Shown piece after piece: positions 39,386-48,193 of a stretch of 64,000 bases of DNA; the first letter of the stretch is position 1; every line of letters starts with the position of its first letter. This DNA is from Deminuibacter sp966424055 (GTDB lineage Bacteria; Bacteroidota; Bacteroidia; Chitinophagales; Chitinophagaceae). The stretch covers positions 9,869 to 73,868 of the forward strand of contig CBJLMB010000033.1 of the NCBI GenBank assembly GCA_966424055.1. The letters run 5' to 3'. The position numbers and the translations under genes are program-made. Under the pieces are notes generated by a model. The model was given only the letters and a program-made list of their open reading frames with translations. It did not search any database and was not told the origin of the DNA.

Positions 39386-40240
39386 CTATTGATACCTCAA
39401 ATTCCTGGGATGGAAGCTCCACAAGAAATGTCCCTTAGCGGTGGTACCAAGATGAATAACATATTCTTTTACTAAACTATTGAAATCACCGAAGTTGGGC
39501 AATTGAGATCTTAGATTGATGAATTCATCTACAACAGCATTATGCATGTCAGCGACTTTCTCATAGGCTAAATCCCTTGTGCAGTTTTGCTCTTTCTCAA
39601 TAATCAGCACCATATTCGAAGCTTCATTGTTCTCAAACTCTTTTCTTGCAGAAAAACATTCATTACTCCAAGCAGTCATTCTAATACTGCATAATCTTAA
39701 TTTTTTGATTATAGGATGATTGAAAATGTGTAACGGTAAATTGAAGCCTGTAGATATTTCTATAAGATCAAGGACTGCATCCATAGCTGAAACTTTATCA
39801 CGAAATAATATGTATTCTTCGAACGGCATATACTTCACTTCTTTATTATAACTATAATGCCTTTCTGTTAGCATAGCTTCCAAACAGACAGTTATGTCAT
39901 TTTCAAAGCGGCTCATCCATGCTGGCGTTGCGAACTGTGATATTTCCTTTCTAAAGACAACCATTTGTTGCAATATTGCACTATCGCTCGATACCGGCCT
40001 TGCGCCACGGAATATCGCAATCATACGATGAGCAATCTTTTCAAGCTCATCCAATGGGTAAGGGCCATAAAAATCATCATAGAGTAAAGTCCAGATCAGC
40101 CATCTGGCCAGTGGAATAAGTCTTTCCCAGCTTGCAGTTGGGTAAAAATATGCGGCAAGATACCCAACATTTGCAGCTTTTGCCTTCTCTTTAAAAGCGC
40201 TTGTCAAACAGTCATGCTCATCAATCCATTTTGACACCAA
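39386..40240 (-). CDS. Class I terpene synthase, copy 1 (probably frameshifted near the N-terminus)
   Basis: The 284 codons shown fit a bacterial class I terpene cyclase, which converts a prenyl diphosphate to a cyclic terpene. The first metal motif is WTLLYDDFYGPY (two Asp, third acidic residue absent). The second is WSNECFSARKEFENNE, where the usual ND is NE. The C-terminus ends in an RY dipeptide (NLRYQ), as in the family. The only in-frame start is TTG at 40240, but the frame stays open upstream and reads FEIPIPSALNPHSEAINEL, which is clearly terpene-synthase N-terminus. It is closed by TAA at 40295-40297. An ATG at 40312-40314 lies in another frame, and adding one base near 40295 would give a 309-codon gene, nearly the length of copy 3. 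The gene is thus either inactivated or carries a sequence error. Confidence 0.85.
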   Translation of the reverse strand: MVSKWIDEHDCLTSAFKEKAKAANVGYLAAYFYPTASWERLIPLARWLIWTLLYDDFYGPYPLDELEKIAHRMIAIFRGARPVSSDSAILQQMVVFRKEISQFATPAWMSRFENDITVCLEAMLTERHYSYNKEVKYMPFEEYILFRDKVSAMDAVLDLIEISTGFNLPLHIFNHPIIKKLRLCSIRMTAWSNECFSARKEFENNEASNMVLIIEKEQNCTRDLAYEKVADMHNAVVDEFINLRSQLPNFGDFNSLVKEYVIHLGTTAKGHFLWSFHPRNLRYQ

Positions 40241-40314
40241 TTCATTAATGGCCTCACTATGGGGATTTAGTGCCGATGGGATGGGTATTTCAAATTATAA
40301 GTTGAGGTTTCCAT

Positions 40315-40890
40315 ATAAGCTATTTGAGGAATGTTGAAAGGATATGATATACCATATACCTTTATGTGGTGCTATTTGACTTTAATAACCCTAACTGCCA
40401 GAACCTTCAGCATATTGCATTAGAGAATGGAGAGCTCTACATCAACTATTAAGATTCTTTTCTATCTTTCTTTTAATTGTTCCTCAGCTATTAGGGTGTA
40501 AGTACCGGAAGAATATAATTGGAATAAGCTGTTAAAAGTATATCAACAAAAATACTCAAGCTTCAGCGCTAATGATCGAATTGTAAGTTATATGCTTTAA
40601 CTCTACTTTCTATATTCATTTTGTTCACATAAAGAAATATTTCCAGAATGCTTTGGTAATAGCTTCAGGGCAGGTAATTGCTAACGCTAATTCTTGAAGC
40701 CAAAGTTGGGGAGCCGACACTATCTGGTCATTGCTTAATCCAGCTGTTCCAAATGATTTTGCAGCAGGGAATGGCCAGAGGTTCATCATCCACCAGCAGG
40801 CAGCAGATCTATTCCTGGCAATATTCTGTTTGAATATGAATAGAGTAGTGGGGGCTTCACTGCTTGAGAATGATGTGGTGCCAATGCCTG
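40315..40890. other. Gap between terpene synthase copies 1 and 2
   Basis: No assignable gene is seen. A plus-strand frame open from 40698 to 40955 reads SLLNPAVPNDFAAGNGQRFI and ADLFLAIFCLNMNRVVGASL, with a coding-like composition. It lacks a plausible start or known family and overlaps the 3' end of terpene synthase 2 on the other strand. It may be a relic. Confidence 0.35.
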
Positions 40891-41853
40891 CTAGTCTTTT
40901 TGGCTATGGAACAGTTGGTGCCTGCCCTGGTGTATGTCATGGTAACGGGATGTAAGTTTCGCCCATTCAAAATATCCCGCTGTCCAATAGGTAGCTAATT
41001 TACACATTAGTTTTGCATTAGCAGAGAGCTGATCATTGATCTCTATTTCTTGAACAAGTCGCAAAACAATATCTCTTTCCTGGTGATAACGTTCCAGCAG
41101 CTCAACTTTGAAGTCCTCGGGATGACTTAATTTCCCTTTCGCCAGTATGTATTGAAGATTAACCCTATTATTTTCAGCTATATCTTTCTGAATTGAAATT
41201 AGATCGTTTTGCAGCCAGCCTGCCGTCACACAGTGATAGAATATAGCTTCTACTAATGGGTGCTCCAACTCGCCATCTGTAATATTTAAACCGTATTCAT
41301 ATTCATATAAGATGATCACTGGGTATACAGTGATGTCATGTGATCTCAATTCATAATATTGCTCAATAGAAATAGGCCCTTTGACCAACAATTCCCTAAG
41401 CGTAATAATAGCATCTATTGTACGGTAATAGTAGTTCGACATCCTCTTTTTGGTGCCAGGAAGCATACCTGCCAGTGAATTCATTGCATCGGCCCACATG
41501 GGATATTGCTCACGTTGCACATCAGCTGCTATTTCCCGGGCTTCCCTAAACCTGCCCTGGGAACAGAGTGCCTCAAGTATATCATCAAGCGTGCCCATAA
41601 CGTAGTAACATTTGCAAATGCCTTTCAGAACAATCCCTGATCCATAAGGGTGGCACAATGAGCAAAATAACGAAACGTTCCATGTAATAAACTTATTTAG
41701 CTCTTCATTGTCAGATCTGCTAGCCCAGCCGTCAATCGTTGTGCGTAGTTGTTCGTGATGCGGGTTAAGACTATGAGGAAATGACCATTCATCCCGGAGA
41801 TAGGCAATCAGCCCGGCTTGGCTCAAAGTTAACAAGGAGGTATAATCTTTCAT
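40891..41853 (-). CDS. Class I terpene synthase, copy 2 (divergent)
   Basis: The ATG at 41853 gives a 320-residue protein (MKDYTSLLTLSQAGL), preceded by an AAGG sequence about nine bases upstream. The open frame extends 26 codons further, but that part is a hydrophobic artefact. Family features are FPHSLNPHHEQLRTTIDGW near the N-terminus, a DDxxE motif (MGTLDDILEAL), and the second metal motif QNDLISIQKDIAENN, which has Asp in place of the last Glu. A C-terminal RY follows (SRYHD). It is only distantly related to copies 1 and 3. The product cannot be predicted. It reads in the same direction as copy 1. Confidence 0.8.
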   Translation of the reverse strand: MKDYTSLLTLSQAGLIAYLRDEWSFPHSLNPHHEQLRTTIDGWASRSDNEELNKFITWNVSLFCSLCHPYGSGIVLKGICKCYYVMGTLDDILEALCSQGRFREAREIAADVQREQYPMWADAMNSLAGMLPGTKKRMSNYYYRTIDAIITLRELLVKGPISIEQYYELRSHDITVYPVIILYEYEYGLNITDGELEHPLVEAIFYHCVTAGWLQNDLISIQKDIAENNRVNLQYILAKGKLSHPEDFKVELLERYHQERDIVLRLVQEIEINDQLSANAKLMCKLATYWTAGYFEWAKLTSRYHDIHQGRHQLFHSQKD

Positions 41854-42659
41854 AAGAAACCTTTTTTTTGAAAAATACCATGCGTGCGGGACTAAGCTTT
41901 GATAGAATAAATACAGAAAGAAGAAAAGCAATTGAATCTACCTATTTTCATGCTGCAGTTCTTATTCATTTTGTTCACGAGGATGCGCTGATTTTAGTAT
42001 TGCTCTATTTGCAACAGACGCAAAAGATTGGTAAGAACTAACCTGCATTTTCCCTTTAGGTGCTGCCCTTTCTTATTGTTGCTCTTCAGGAAATCTTGCG
42101 AATGAAATACAGCTGGGTAAGATGGCTGCTAAAACAAACACATTCATTGAATTGTCTTTACGAATGATTTCGAAAGTAAGATACCAGGTAAGGAAACGGC
42201 AGGAACAGGAACTGCATATGTAGAGTAAACAAAATGGTCGTATTTCATGAAAAACACTTTACTGCTGTATTTCCACACGTGTTAAAAAGGTTTTCGCATT
42301 TTGCTGGAAAAAACCGAAAGAATGCCCGCTGATCGGTAGGGTGCGCATGTTCCATCTTGCTATTGAGGCATGGATGACCCTTTTAACATACCAGATGCCA
42401 GGAGCATCGCATGCCGTATCCATCCGGATAACAGCACTTCACTAACTGTGGCACAGGCTATTTTGTTGATTCAATACTCGCAAATGGAATGGTGATCAGG
42501 TGAACAGAATGAACATAAATAGTGGCGGCAAAATATATACATTTAATTATTCTTATTCTTGTTGTTTTTATTAGTATATCCACAGATCATTAATTAGCCT
42601 GGATTTCAAGCTCGAAACAAACGAACAGCTACTTTCCCTTGTTGGTAATAGTTTAAAAA
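41854..42659. other. Gap upstream of terpene synthase 2 and of the peptide gene
   Basis: No intact gene is seen. A stretch near 42080-42230 reads GNLANEIQLGKMAAKTNTFI, reminiscent of DUF4142 proteins, but it is interrupted and short. The remainder is stop-rich. Confidence 0.35.
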
Positions 42660-42689
42660 TTTGGCAATAAATAGTTTCTTCTACATTTT
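42660..42689 (+). promoter_or_regulatory. Probable Bacteroidota-type promoter for the peptide gene
   Basis: TTTG at 42660-42663 and TACATTTT at 42682-42689 are separated by 18 bases. This fits the Bacteroidota -33 (TTTG) and -7 (TAnnTTTG) pattern with one change in the last base. Transcription would start about 15-20 bases before the ATG at 42713. Confidence 0.5.
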
Positions 42690-42712
42690 TCTTAACTCAA
42701 AATTTAAATGTC

Positions 42713-42871
42713 ATGAAAAAGAAACTCACCACCAGAAGAAAATTACTGCTGAACAAATTAACAATCAGCAAACTAACATCTTCTCCCTCTCTCCAAGAAC
42801 AGGAACGTGACCAAGTAGGCTATTCAATTGAATCAGTACTAATTTGTCCAACGTCCACATGTGCTAAATAA
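42713..42871 (+). CDS. Putative class I lanthipeptide precursor peptide
   Basis: This 52-residue peptide starts MKKKLTTRRKLLLNKLTISK and ends ESVLICPTSTCAK. The Lys/Leu-rich opening with the pattern K-L-x-L-x-K-x-x-I-x-K-L is the leader signature of Bacteroidota class I lanthipeptide and related RiPP precursors. The last 16 residues hold two Cys, three Ser/Thr directly around them and further Ser upstream, so one or two (methyl)lanthionine rings could form. There is no Gly-Gly; the leader/core border is uncertain. A promoter-like pair precedes it and a terminator lies about 200 bases after the stop. No LanB, LanC, protease or exporter gene is in the window, so modification would have to be supplied from elsewhere. 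It might also be a relic of a lost cluster. Confidence 0.6.
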   Translation: MKKKLTTRRKLLLNKLTISKLTSSPSLQEQERDQVGYSIESVLICPTSTCAK

Positions 42872-43067
42872 ACTGGAAATGAGCCCTGGAAAATGAAGAC
42901 CGGGACTTAATCCGTTATTTCAGCTACGCAAGAAGATCATGGTTTTGAATCAGCGGGTGGGGACAATTCATCCGATTTTACAGATGAGGATCTTTGCGGC
43001 CCTTCTTCATCGATGTTTGTTGGAATGAACCATGTTTTTACATATCACGCCTTTGCATTCAATTTAC

Positions 43068-43102
43068 AAATGCCCTGAAGTGCTATCTGCTTCAGGGCAT
43101 TT
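43068..43102 (+). terminator. Strong terminator downstream of the peptide gene
   Basis: aaatgccctgaag (43068-43080) and its exact complement (43090-43102) form a 13-bp stem with a 9-base loop. The stem ends in T residues. It closes the transcription unit that contains the peptide gene; 196 bases separate the peptide stop codon from the hairpin. Confidence 0.8.
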
Positions 43103-43894
43103 AATGACCAGATGCCAGACTATAAAGCAAGTTAATAGCTCATTGGAATTACTTAAACTGTTGGGCCTTGCTGTATGAATTCCGGATTAGCTTGTTAATG
43201 GAGCTGGCAGCGACAAAGCAGTCAAAGAGAAGATAAAATAAAATATGTCCTTCATGCAAACATTGGTAATGGGCGATTTGTCTATACAATAGCTGATAGA
43301 TTCACCAATGCTCTGTTGCTGCGAACTACTGCCGATTTTAAATTGTCAGGGATGATCGCCGCAGGGCAACATGAATTACCAGCTCTCCGACCTGTTGCTT
43401 GCCCTCTAAATCTGACAGGCCTTTCATTTCTTAATAATGGATACTTAAGAAGTATCTTGTAAACCCATTTGTAAACGCTGTATCTGGAAACTACGGCGTA
43501 ACGAGGGCATTGCTATCCTAAAGGGTCTCATAACCTAACCCAAAAGATACTCTGGACTGGGGCTGGGTCCCTTTAGCCTCAACTGGAATAATAGGAAAAA
43601 AGATTAGCATCAACTAGATCAATAGCCTTCAAAAAATATTTCTGGCATACATATTTTTCCTATAGTATTTTCATCAGTATCTCAATACTGATTTTTGTTT
43701 TATCTGTTGCCAGGAATTTCACTAATAGTGGCCATTTTACTGCCATGATCTCCACTAATTTTTTCCCCAATTTAGCGCCGAAGGCTTACAATTAGCATTC
43801 TTACATTGAACAAAATGAATGTTCACAAGATGAGTTATCAGATGTATTTTCAATAATTATCCCCTTTACATATTCTGAACCTCCAAACACACTT
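43103..43894. other. Gap upstream of terpene synthase 3
   Basis: No intact gene is seen. Bases 43199-43240 (GAGSDKAVKEKIK then stop) and 43241-43462 (YVLHANIGNGRFVYTIADRF onward) look like one coding sequence broken by a frameshift, but I know no family that matches. The last 150 bases before the terpene synthase are A/T rich. Confidence 0.35.
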
Positions 43895-44812
43895 ATGGAT
43901 GCGAACATTCCCATAAAGCCGAATTGTCCATTTCCGCGCTTAATTAGCCCATACAAAGATTTATTAAGAGAGAAGCTTAGGGAATGGATTAATGAATATG
44001 ACTGTCTCACTGAAAAACAACGAACAAAGTTAATCAATATCGCTATAGAATCTATGACGGCTTACTGGTACCCCAAGGGTAGTTTAGGTATCCTATTACT
44101 GCTTAACAGGTACTTTCTCTGGGCCTTTGCGTTCGATGACGCTTATTCATATAATAGCGACGAGGAATTGAAAATAATAATAGAAAGATCTCTGAAAATA
44201 CTAAATGGAGCAACCCTTCTGCCTGGTGACAATGTGTTTTATCGACATTTGTTCATAATTGCCAGCGAGCTTGTAACGATGATGCCCCGGCATTGGAAAA
44301 TGCGTTTTATAACTCATGTACAAGAGTTCCTGGAAGGTCATCTACTCGAACGCCCATTTACTCAAGCTATGCGTGTTCCATCAATGGAAGAATATATAAC
44401 CATTCGGCAACGGTCGATCGCAGTAGAACAAATGATAGACCTTGGAGAGCCAGCTATCAACAAGATACTTCCTGCCGCCGTCTTTGAACACTCATATGTA
44501 AAAAAAATTAGGGCATTGGCCTGCCGAATACTTATGTGGAGCAATGATTATTATTCATTACAAAAAGAAGTTAGTGATAATGATGTTATGAATATTATAC
44601 TCGTATTGGAAAAACACAACGGATACTCCCGTGAGGAAGCAATCGCATACGTGTTACGTAAATATCAGGAAGATATAGGTAATTTTATTGAACTTGAAAA
44701 ACAGAGACCGGATATCGACGGGTACAATCAGAGTGTTACCGACCAGATTACAATAGTTAAATATATAATAGCCGGGGACTTGGCTTGGTATGAGCACACC
44801 GGGAGATACTAA
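43895..44812 (+). CDS. Class I terpene synthase, copy 3 (intact)
   Basis: This 305-residue cyclase has the family opening (PNCPFPRLISPYKDLL), then YWYPKGSLGILLLLNRY. The first metal motif is WAFAFDDAYSYNSDEE, with two adjacent Asp. The second is canonical (WSNDYYSLQKEVSDND, pattern NDxxSxxKE), and the C-terminus ends HTGRY, the conserved RY pair. It is cytoplasmic and should cyclise a farnesyl or geranyl diphosphate; the product cannot be predicted. It is paralogous to copy 1 (same length once the frameshift of copy 1 is repaired, same DD region and E(K/F)-type helix), but lies on the other strand. No P450, prenyltransferase or methyltransferase gene is adjacent. Confidence 0.9.
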   Translation: MDANIPIKPNCPFPRLISPYKDLLREKLREWINEYDCLTEKQRTKLINIAIESMTAYWYPKGSLGILLLLNRYFLWAFAFDDAYSYNSDEELKIIIERSLKILNGATLLPGDNVFYRHLFIIASELVTMMPRHWKMRFITHVQEFLEGHLLERPFTQAMRVPSMEEYITIRQRSIAVEQMIDLGEPAINKILPAAVFEHSYVKKIRALACRILMWSNDYYSLQKEVSDNDVMNIILVLEKHNGYSREEAIAYVLRKYQEDIGNFIELEKQRPDIDGYNQSVTDQITIVKYIIAGDLAWYEHTGRY

Positions 44813-45335
44813 CATCTCCAAATTAGTAACGAATCTGATATAATAAATCACTATAAAGTTCTCAAGCTGCCCGCCCATACACTACTCAGATACTTATACG
44901 AACAGGCTATGGAGCATGCTGATTCTTTTGGCAGCTTCGTGGCTAAGGGCAAAGATGTAGTCTTCCGAATTGCTGATGACTGGATGTTGTTTTCAACCAA
45001 ATTATCATCAATTTTCAGTTTCTCATATTTTGTATGGGGTGATAGGCGGCTCCATCGTTCAATATAGCCTTTGCCGAGCGAGCGTCCTGATCACATTGCT
45101 CCTCTTACCAGCGCTTACCCCGCCATCGAGCCTGATTAATAAAGTAGGTAAATTCTTATTAACATGATCCAAAGGCGATAAGCCAAATTGTGGGGGCATG
45201 TATGCAAATCCCTGAAGCTTGTAAGTAAATCAAGGAATGCGCTACCTGTTCAATCAGTAGAGATAGTAATATTCAATATAGCACATAAAGATTTTGCCGG
45301 CTACCGCGGCGCGAGTGGCATCCTTCCGGCCGGCC
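44813..45335. other. Gap between terpene synthase 3 and the AraC gene
   Basis: A plus-strand frame from about 44850 to 45068 reads HYKVLKLPAHTLLRYLYEQA, then HADSFGSFVAKGKDVVFRIA, and stops at TAG. It has no clear start and no family I know. The stretch after it is stop-rich. Confidence 0.4.
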
Positions 45336-46253
45336 TTAGTTAAAACGCTGCCGGAATTCAATCGGAGATAGCTTCGTTTTAGTTTTAAACAACTTGCTGA
45401 ATGATTGGGAGTGCTCAAATCCCAGCTCATAGGCGATCTCGCTTACTGACAGCGACGTCGTTGACAATTTTTCCTTTGCCTTTTCAATTAGCTTTTCGTG
45501 AATATGCTGCTGGGTGCTTTGTCCTGTTAACACCTTAAGCAAGCCGCTGAGGTAATTGGGTGAAATATTGAGTTGTTCGGCAACATAAGTTACCGTAGGC
45601 AGGCCTTTTTGAAGCAGTTCTTCGTTATTGAAATAAGCTGACAACACGGATTCTAATCGGTCAAGTACCTGGTGATTGACGATTTTCCGGGTGATGAACT
45701 GGCGATGATAAAAACGCTCAGTATAGGTGAGTAAAAGTTCGATCTGGGCAATAATAATATCCTGGCTGAACTGATCCACATTAGCACGGCATTCGTCGTC
45801 AATACGCTGCATGATACTAATAAGTAACGCTTCTTCTTTTGGAGAAAGAAATAAGGCCTCGTTTACAGAATAATCAAAATAGGCATATTTTTTAATGGTT
45901 TTAGCCAACGAAGTATTCCAAAGAAAATCGGGATGGATCAATAAGTTCCATCCCGCCGGTTTGTTTTCCTGATTGTGATCCGTTTCTACACGCAGCACTT
46001 GGCCGGGTGACATACAGAACATGATCCCATTATTAAAATCATAAACCTGCTGCCCATATTTCATTTTAACATTGAAATTCCGTTTCAGGGCAATAGAGTA
46101 AAAGTCCATGACCCGGCTGAACGGTGCAATGCACTCCCGCCTGATATCCTCGAACCTCGCCACGCTTACCAGTGGATGCTCCGGTTTGGGCAGTCCCATA
46201 AACTCATGGAATTCACTAATGCTTTTAAGCCGTACAGGTGTATGATCAGGCAT
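45336..46253 (-). CDS. AraC-family regulator (cassette A)
   Basis: This 305-residue regulator has an N-terminal cupin-like domain (FNVKMKYGQQVYDFNNGIMF, about 58-77). A C-terminal AraC HTH includes NISPNYLSGLLKVLTGQSTQ, SVSEIAYELGFEHSQSFSKL and the end LSPIEFRQRFN. It starts 8 bases after the NmrA-like gene, so both are probably one operon. It is clearly paralogous to the AraC gene at 47255-48178 (same length, same motifs). Confidence 0.92.
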   Translation of the reverse strand: MPDHTPVRLKSISEFHEFMGLPKPEHPLVSVARFEDIRRECIAPFSRVMDFYSIALKRNFNVKMKYGQQVYDFNNGIMFCMSPGQVLRVETDHNQENKPAGWNLLIHPDFLWNTSLAKTIKKYAYFDYSVNEALFLSPKEEALLISIMQRIDDECRANVDQFSQDIIIAQIELLLTYTERFYHRQFITRKIVNHQVLDRLESVLSAYFNNEELLQKGLPTVTYVAEQLNISPNYLSGLLKVLTGQSTQQHIHEKLIEKAKEKLSTTSLSVSEIAYELGFEHSQSFSKLFKTKTKLSPIEFRQRFN

Positions 46254-46261
46254 AATGCAAT

Positions 46262-47149
46262 TTAATTTTTGTTATGGTAGGTTAAAGCAAATTCTTTAAT
46301 AAACTCCGGAAGCTTCACTTTACCGGGTGCAGGCTTATGTTTTTCATAGTCGCTGCGCAGTAAGCCGCTGTGTATGGCTGCGCCCAGTTCAACCAATAGA
46401 TCTGTAATAACCGCCGGCCGGCCTTGTGACAACATGAAATCTTTCACCTGCTCATTGGTAAAGGTTAACCATTGCAGGTCCGGCTTGCCAATGGCCGCTC
46501 CGATCATCGCGGCCACTTCTGTGCAGGTATGTTCGTCGCTGGCTATATACTGTATTTTGCTTTCTGGGGAAGAGGCTGAAAGTTCTTCTGCCGCTGCTGC
46601 TGCGATGTCAAGCGGAGATACCATCACCAGTTTATCATCGCCTCCGAAGTTAGTGCCGATAATGCCCTGTTCCTTTATCATGCCCAAAAAGTTATATAGG
46701 TTGTAGTAAAAATATCCGGGGCGCAGGCAGGTAACAGCAATGCCTTCCAACTGATTTAAAATGCCCTCTGCCTGGTGCGACCCTACTATGATACCTGTAC
46801 CCTTTTCCAGGTGGGCCCCATAGCTGCTTAGGTAAACAATATGCCTGAGGCCTGCACGCTTAGCCGCTTCAGCGTATGCAAGGGCTGTATTACGGTAATA
46901 GCCGGTCATGTCGGTGGCGGCAAAGTTGGGTGGTGTCATGCAGTAAGCTGCATCGGCGCCTTCAAACGTGATCGTCAAAAATGAGGCATCCTCCACCGAT
47001 CCGATCGCGGCCCTTGCGCCCAGCGCCTCTATTTGTTGTTGTTTATCTGCATTGTGGCTGATGATGGTCACTTCATGATCTTTGGCGATCAATTCCTGCG
47101 CCAGCGGCTTACTGATATTTCCTAAGGAACCTGTTAAAACTATTTTCAT
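46262..47149 (-). CDS. NmrA-like NAD(P)-binding protein (cassette A)
   Basis: This 295-residue protein has a Rossmann fold with the nucleotide-binding opening KIVLTGSLGNISKPLAQEL. Other segments are AAIGSVEDASFL, ADAAYCMTPPNF and HIVYLSSYGAHLEKGTG. It fits atypical short-chain dehydrogenases of the NmrA/NAD(P)H-binding type, which act as redox sensors or quinone-type reductases. The typical catalytic YxxxK is not evident. It is intact, in contrast to its copy at 48194-49121. Confidence 0.88.
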   Translation of the reverse strand: MKIVLTGSLGNISKPLAQELIAKDHEVTIISHNADKQQQIEALGARAAIGSVEDASFLTITFEGADAAYCMTPPNFAATDMTGYYRNTALAYAEAAKRAGLRHIVYLSSYGAHLEKGTGIIVGSHQAEGILNQLEGIAVTCLRPGYFYYNLYNFLGMIKEQGIIGTNFGGDDKLVMVSPLDIAAAAAEELSASSPESKIQYIASDEHTCTEVAAMIGAAIGKPDLQWLTFTNEQVKDFMLSQGRPAVITDLLVELGAAIHSGLLRSDYEKHKPAPGKVKLPEFIKEFALTYHNKN

Positions 47150-47254
47150 ACCGTGTCAATTTGATGACACAAATATCTCCAGCATTGCTGAGGTGCCTGT
47201 AGCCGGATATACGATTGTTGTAGCCGAATATAAGGTTACAATGAAAGTCGTTGC

Positions 47255-48178
47255 TTAATTGAACGAAGCACGGAAAGCCAGGGGACTTAAGTTGGTTTTG
47301 CTTTTGAAAAGTTTGCTAAAAGACTGCAGGTGTTCAAAGCCTAGCTCATAGGCAATCTCGCTTATTGTCAGATCGGTTGTGGATAGCTTCTCTTTAGCCA
47401 GTTCGATCAACCTGCTGTGCAGATGCTGTTGCGTGTTTTGGCCGGTTAGGGATTTGAGCAAATTACTAAGATAACCTGGTGAAATGTGTAAGCTTTCAGC
47501 GATCCAGGCAACGCTGGGCAGCCCATTTTGCGTCAGCGCACCGCTGTTAAAATAATTGGTAAGCAAATCTTCCAGCTTACTAAGTATTTCATGATTCGCC
47601 ATCTTTCGGGTAATGAACTGCCGCTGGTAAAATCGCTCAGAATAGGTTAAAAATAGTTCCAGCTGGGCAATGATCACGCTTTGACTGAACCGGTCAATAT
47701 TAGAAAGATATTCTTGCTTGATATCCTGCACGATATCCGTGAGCATAGCTTCTTCTTTGTCCGAAAGATAGAGCGCTTCATACACAGAATAACCGAAGAA
47801 CTCATACCGGCGAATGGTTTTAGCGAGTGGAGTATGCCACAAAAAGTCCGGATGCACCAGCAACATCCATCCTTCCGGGCGATGTGTTGCCTCGCCTGCT
47901 TCAAATTCAACACTGAAAACCTGGCCCGGTGCCATAAAGAACAATACACCATTGTCAAAATCGCTGGCCTGCTGGCCATATTTGAATTTAACGTTGCTCA
48001 CCCTTTTCATCGAGATAGCATAAAAGTCATAGACAATGCTGAATGGGCTTTTGCCCAGGGGCCTGGTCAGGTCGTCCATCTGTACCAGGCTGATCAGGGG
48101 GTGTGCGGGGTTGGGCAGGCCTGCCGCCCGGTGATACTCGGTGATCGAATGAAAGTGATATAGCTGATGATTTTTCAA
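47255..48178 (-). CDS. AraC-family regulator (cassette B)
   Basis: This 307-residue paralogue of the cassette A regulator shares the cupin-like region (SNVKFKYGQQASDFDNGVLF) and the HTH (HISPGYLSNLLKSLTGQNTQ, TISEIAYELGFEHLQSFSKL, LSPLAFRASFN). It starts 15 bases after the NmrA-like pseudogene, the same arrangement as cassette A. The two regulators may control neighbouring NAD(P)-binding genes, but no operator was identified. Confidence 0.92.
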   Translation of the reverse strand: MKNHQLYHFHSITEYHRAAGLPNPAHPLISLVQMDDLTRPLGKSPFSIVYDFYAISMKRVSNVKFKYGQQASDFDNGVLFFMAPGQVFSVEFEAGEATHRPEGWMLLVHPDFLWHTPLAKTIRRYEFFGYSVYEALYLSDKEEAMLTDIVQDIKQEYLSNIDRFSQSVIIAQLELFLTYSERFYQRQFITRKMANHEILSKLEDLLTNYFNSGALTQNGLPSVAWIAESLHISPGYLSNLLKSLTGQNTQQHLHSRLIELAKEKLSTTDLTISEIAYELGFEHLQSFSKLFKSKTNLSPLAFRASFN

Positions 48179-48193
48179 GGCAAATAAAATTCG

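Noticed and set aside
42900..43066. A second peptide precursor in the frame reading ATQEDHGFESAGGDNSSDFT
   Set aside because: It has no start codon with a leader, an in-frame stop just upstream, and no Lys/Leu leader pattern.
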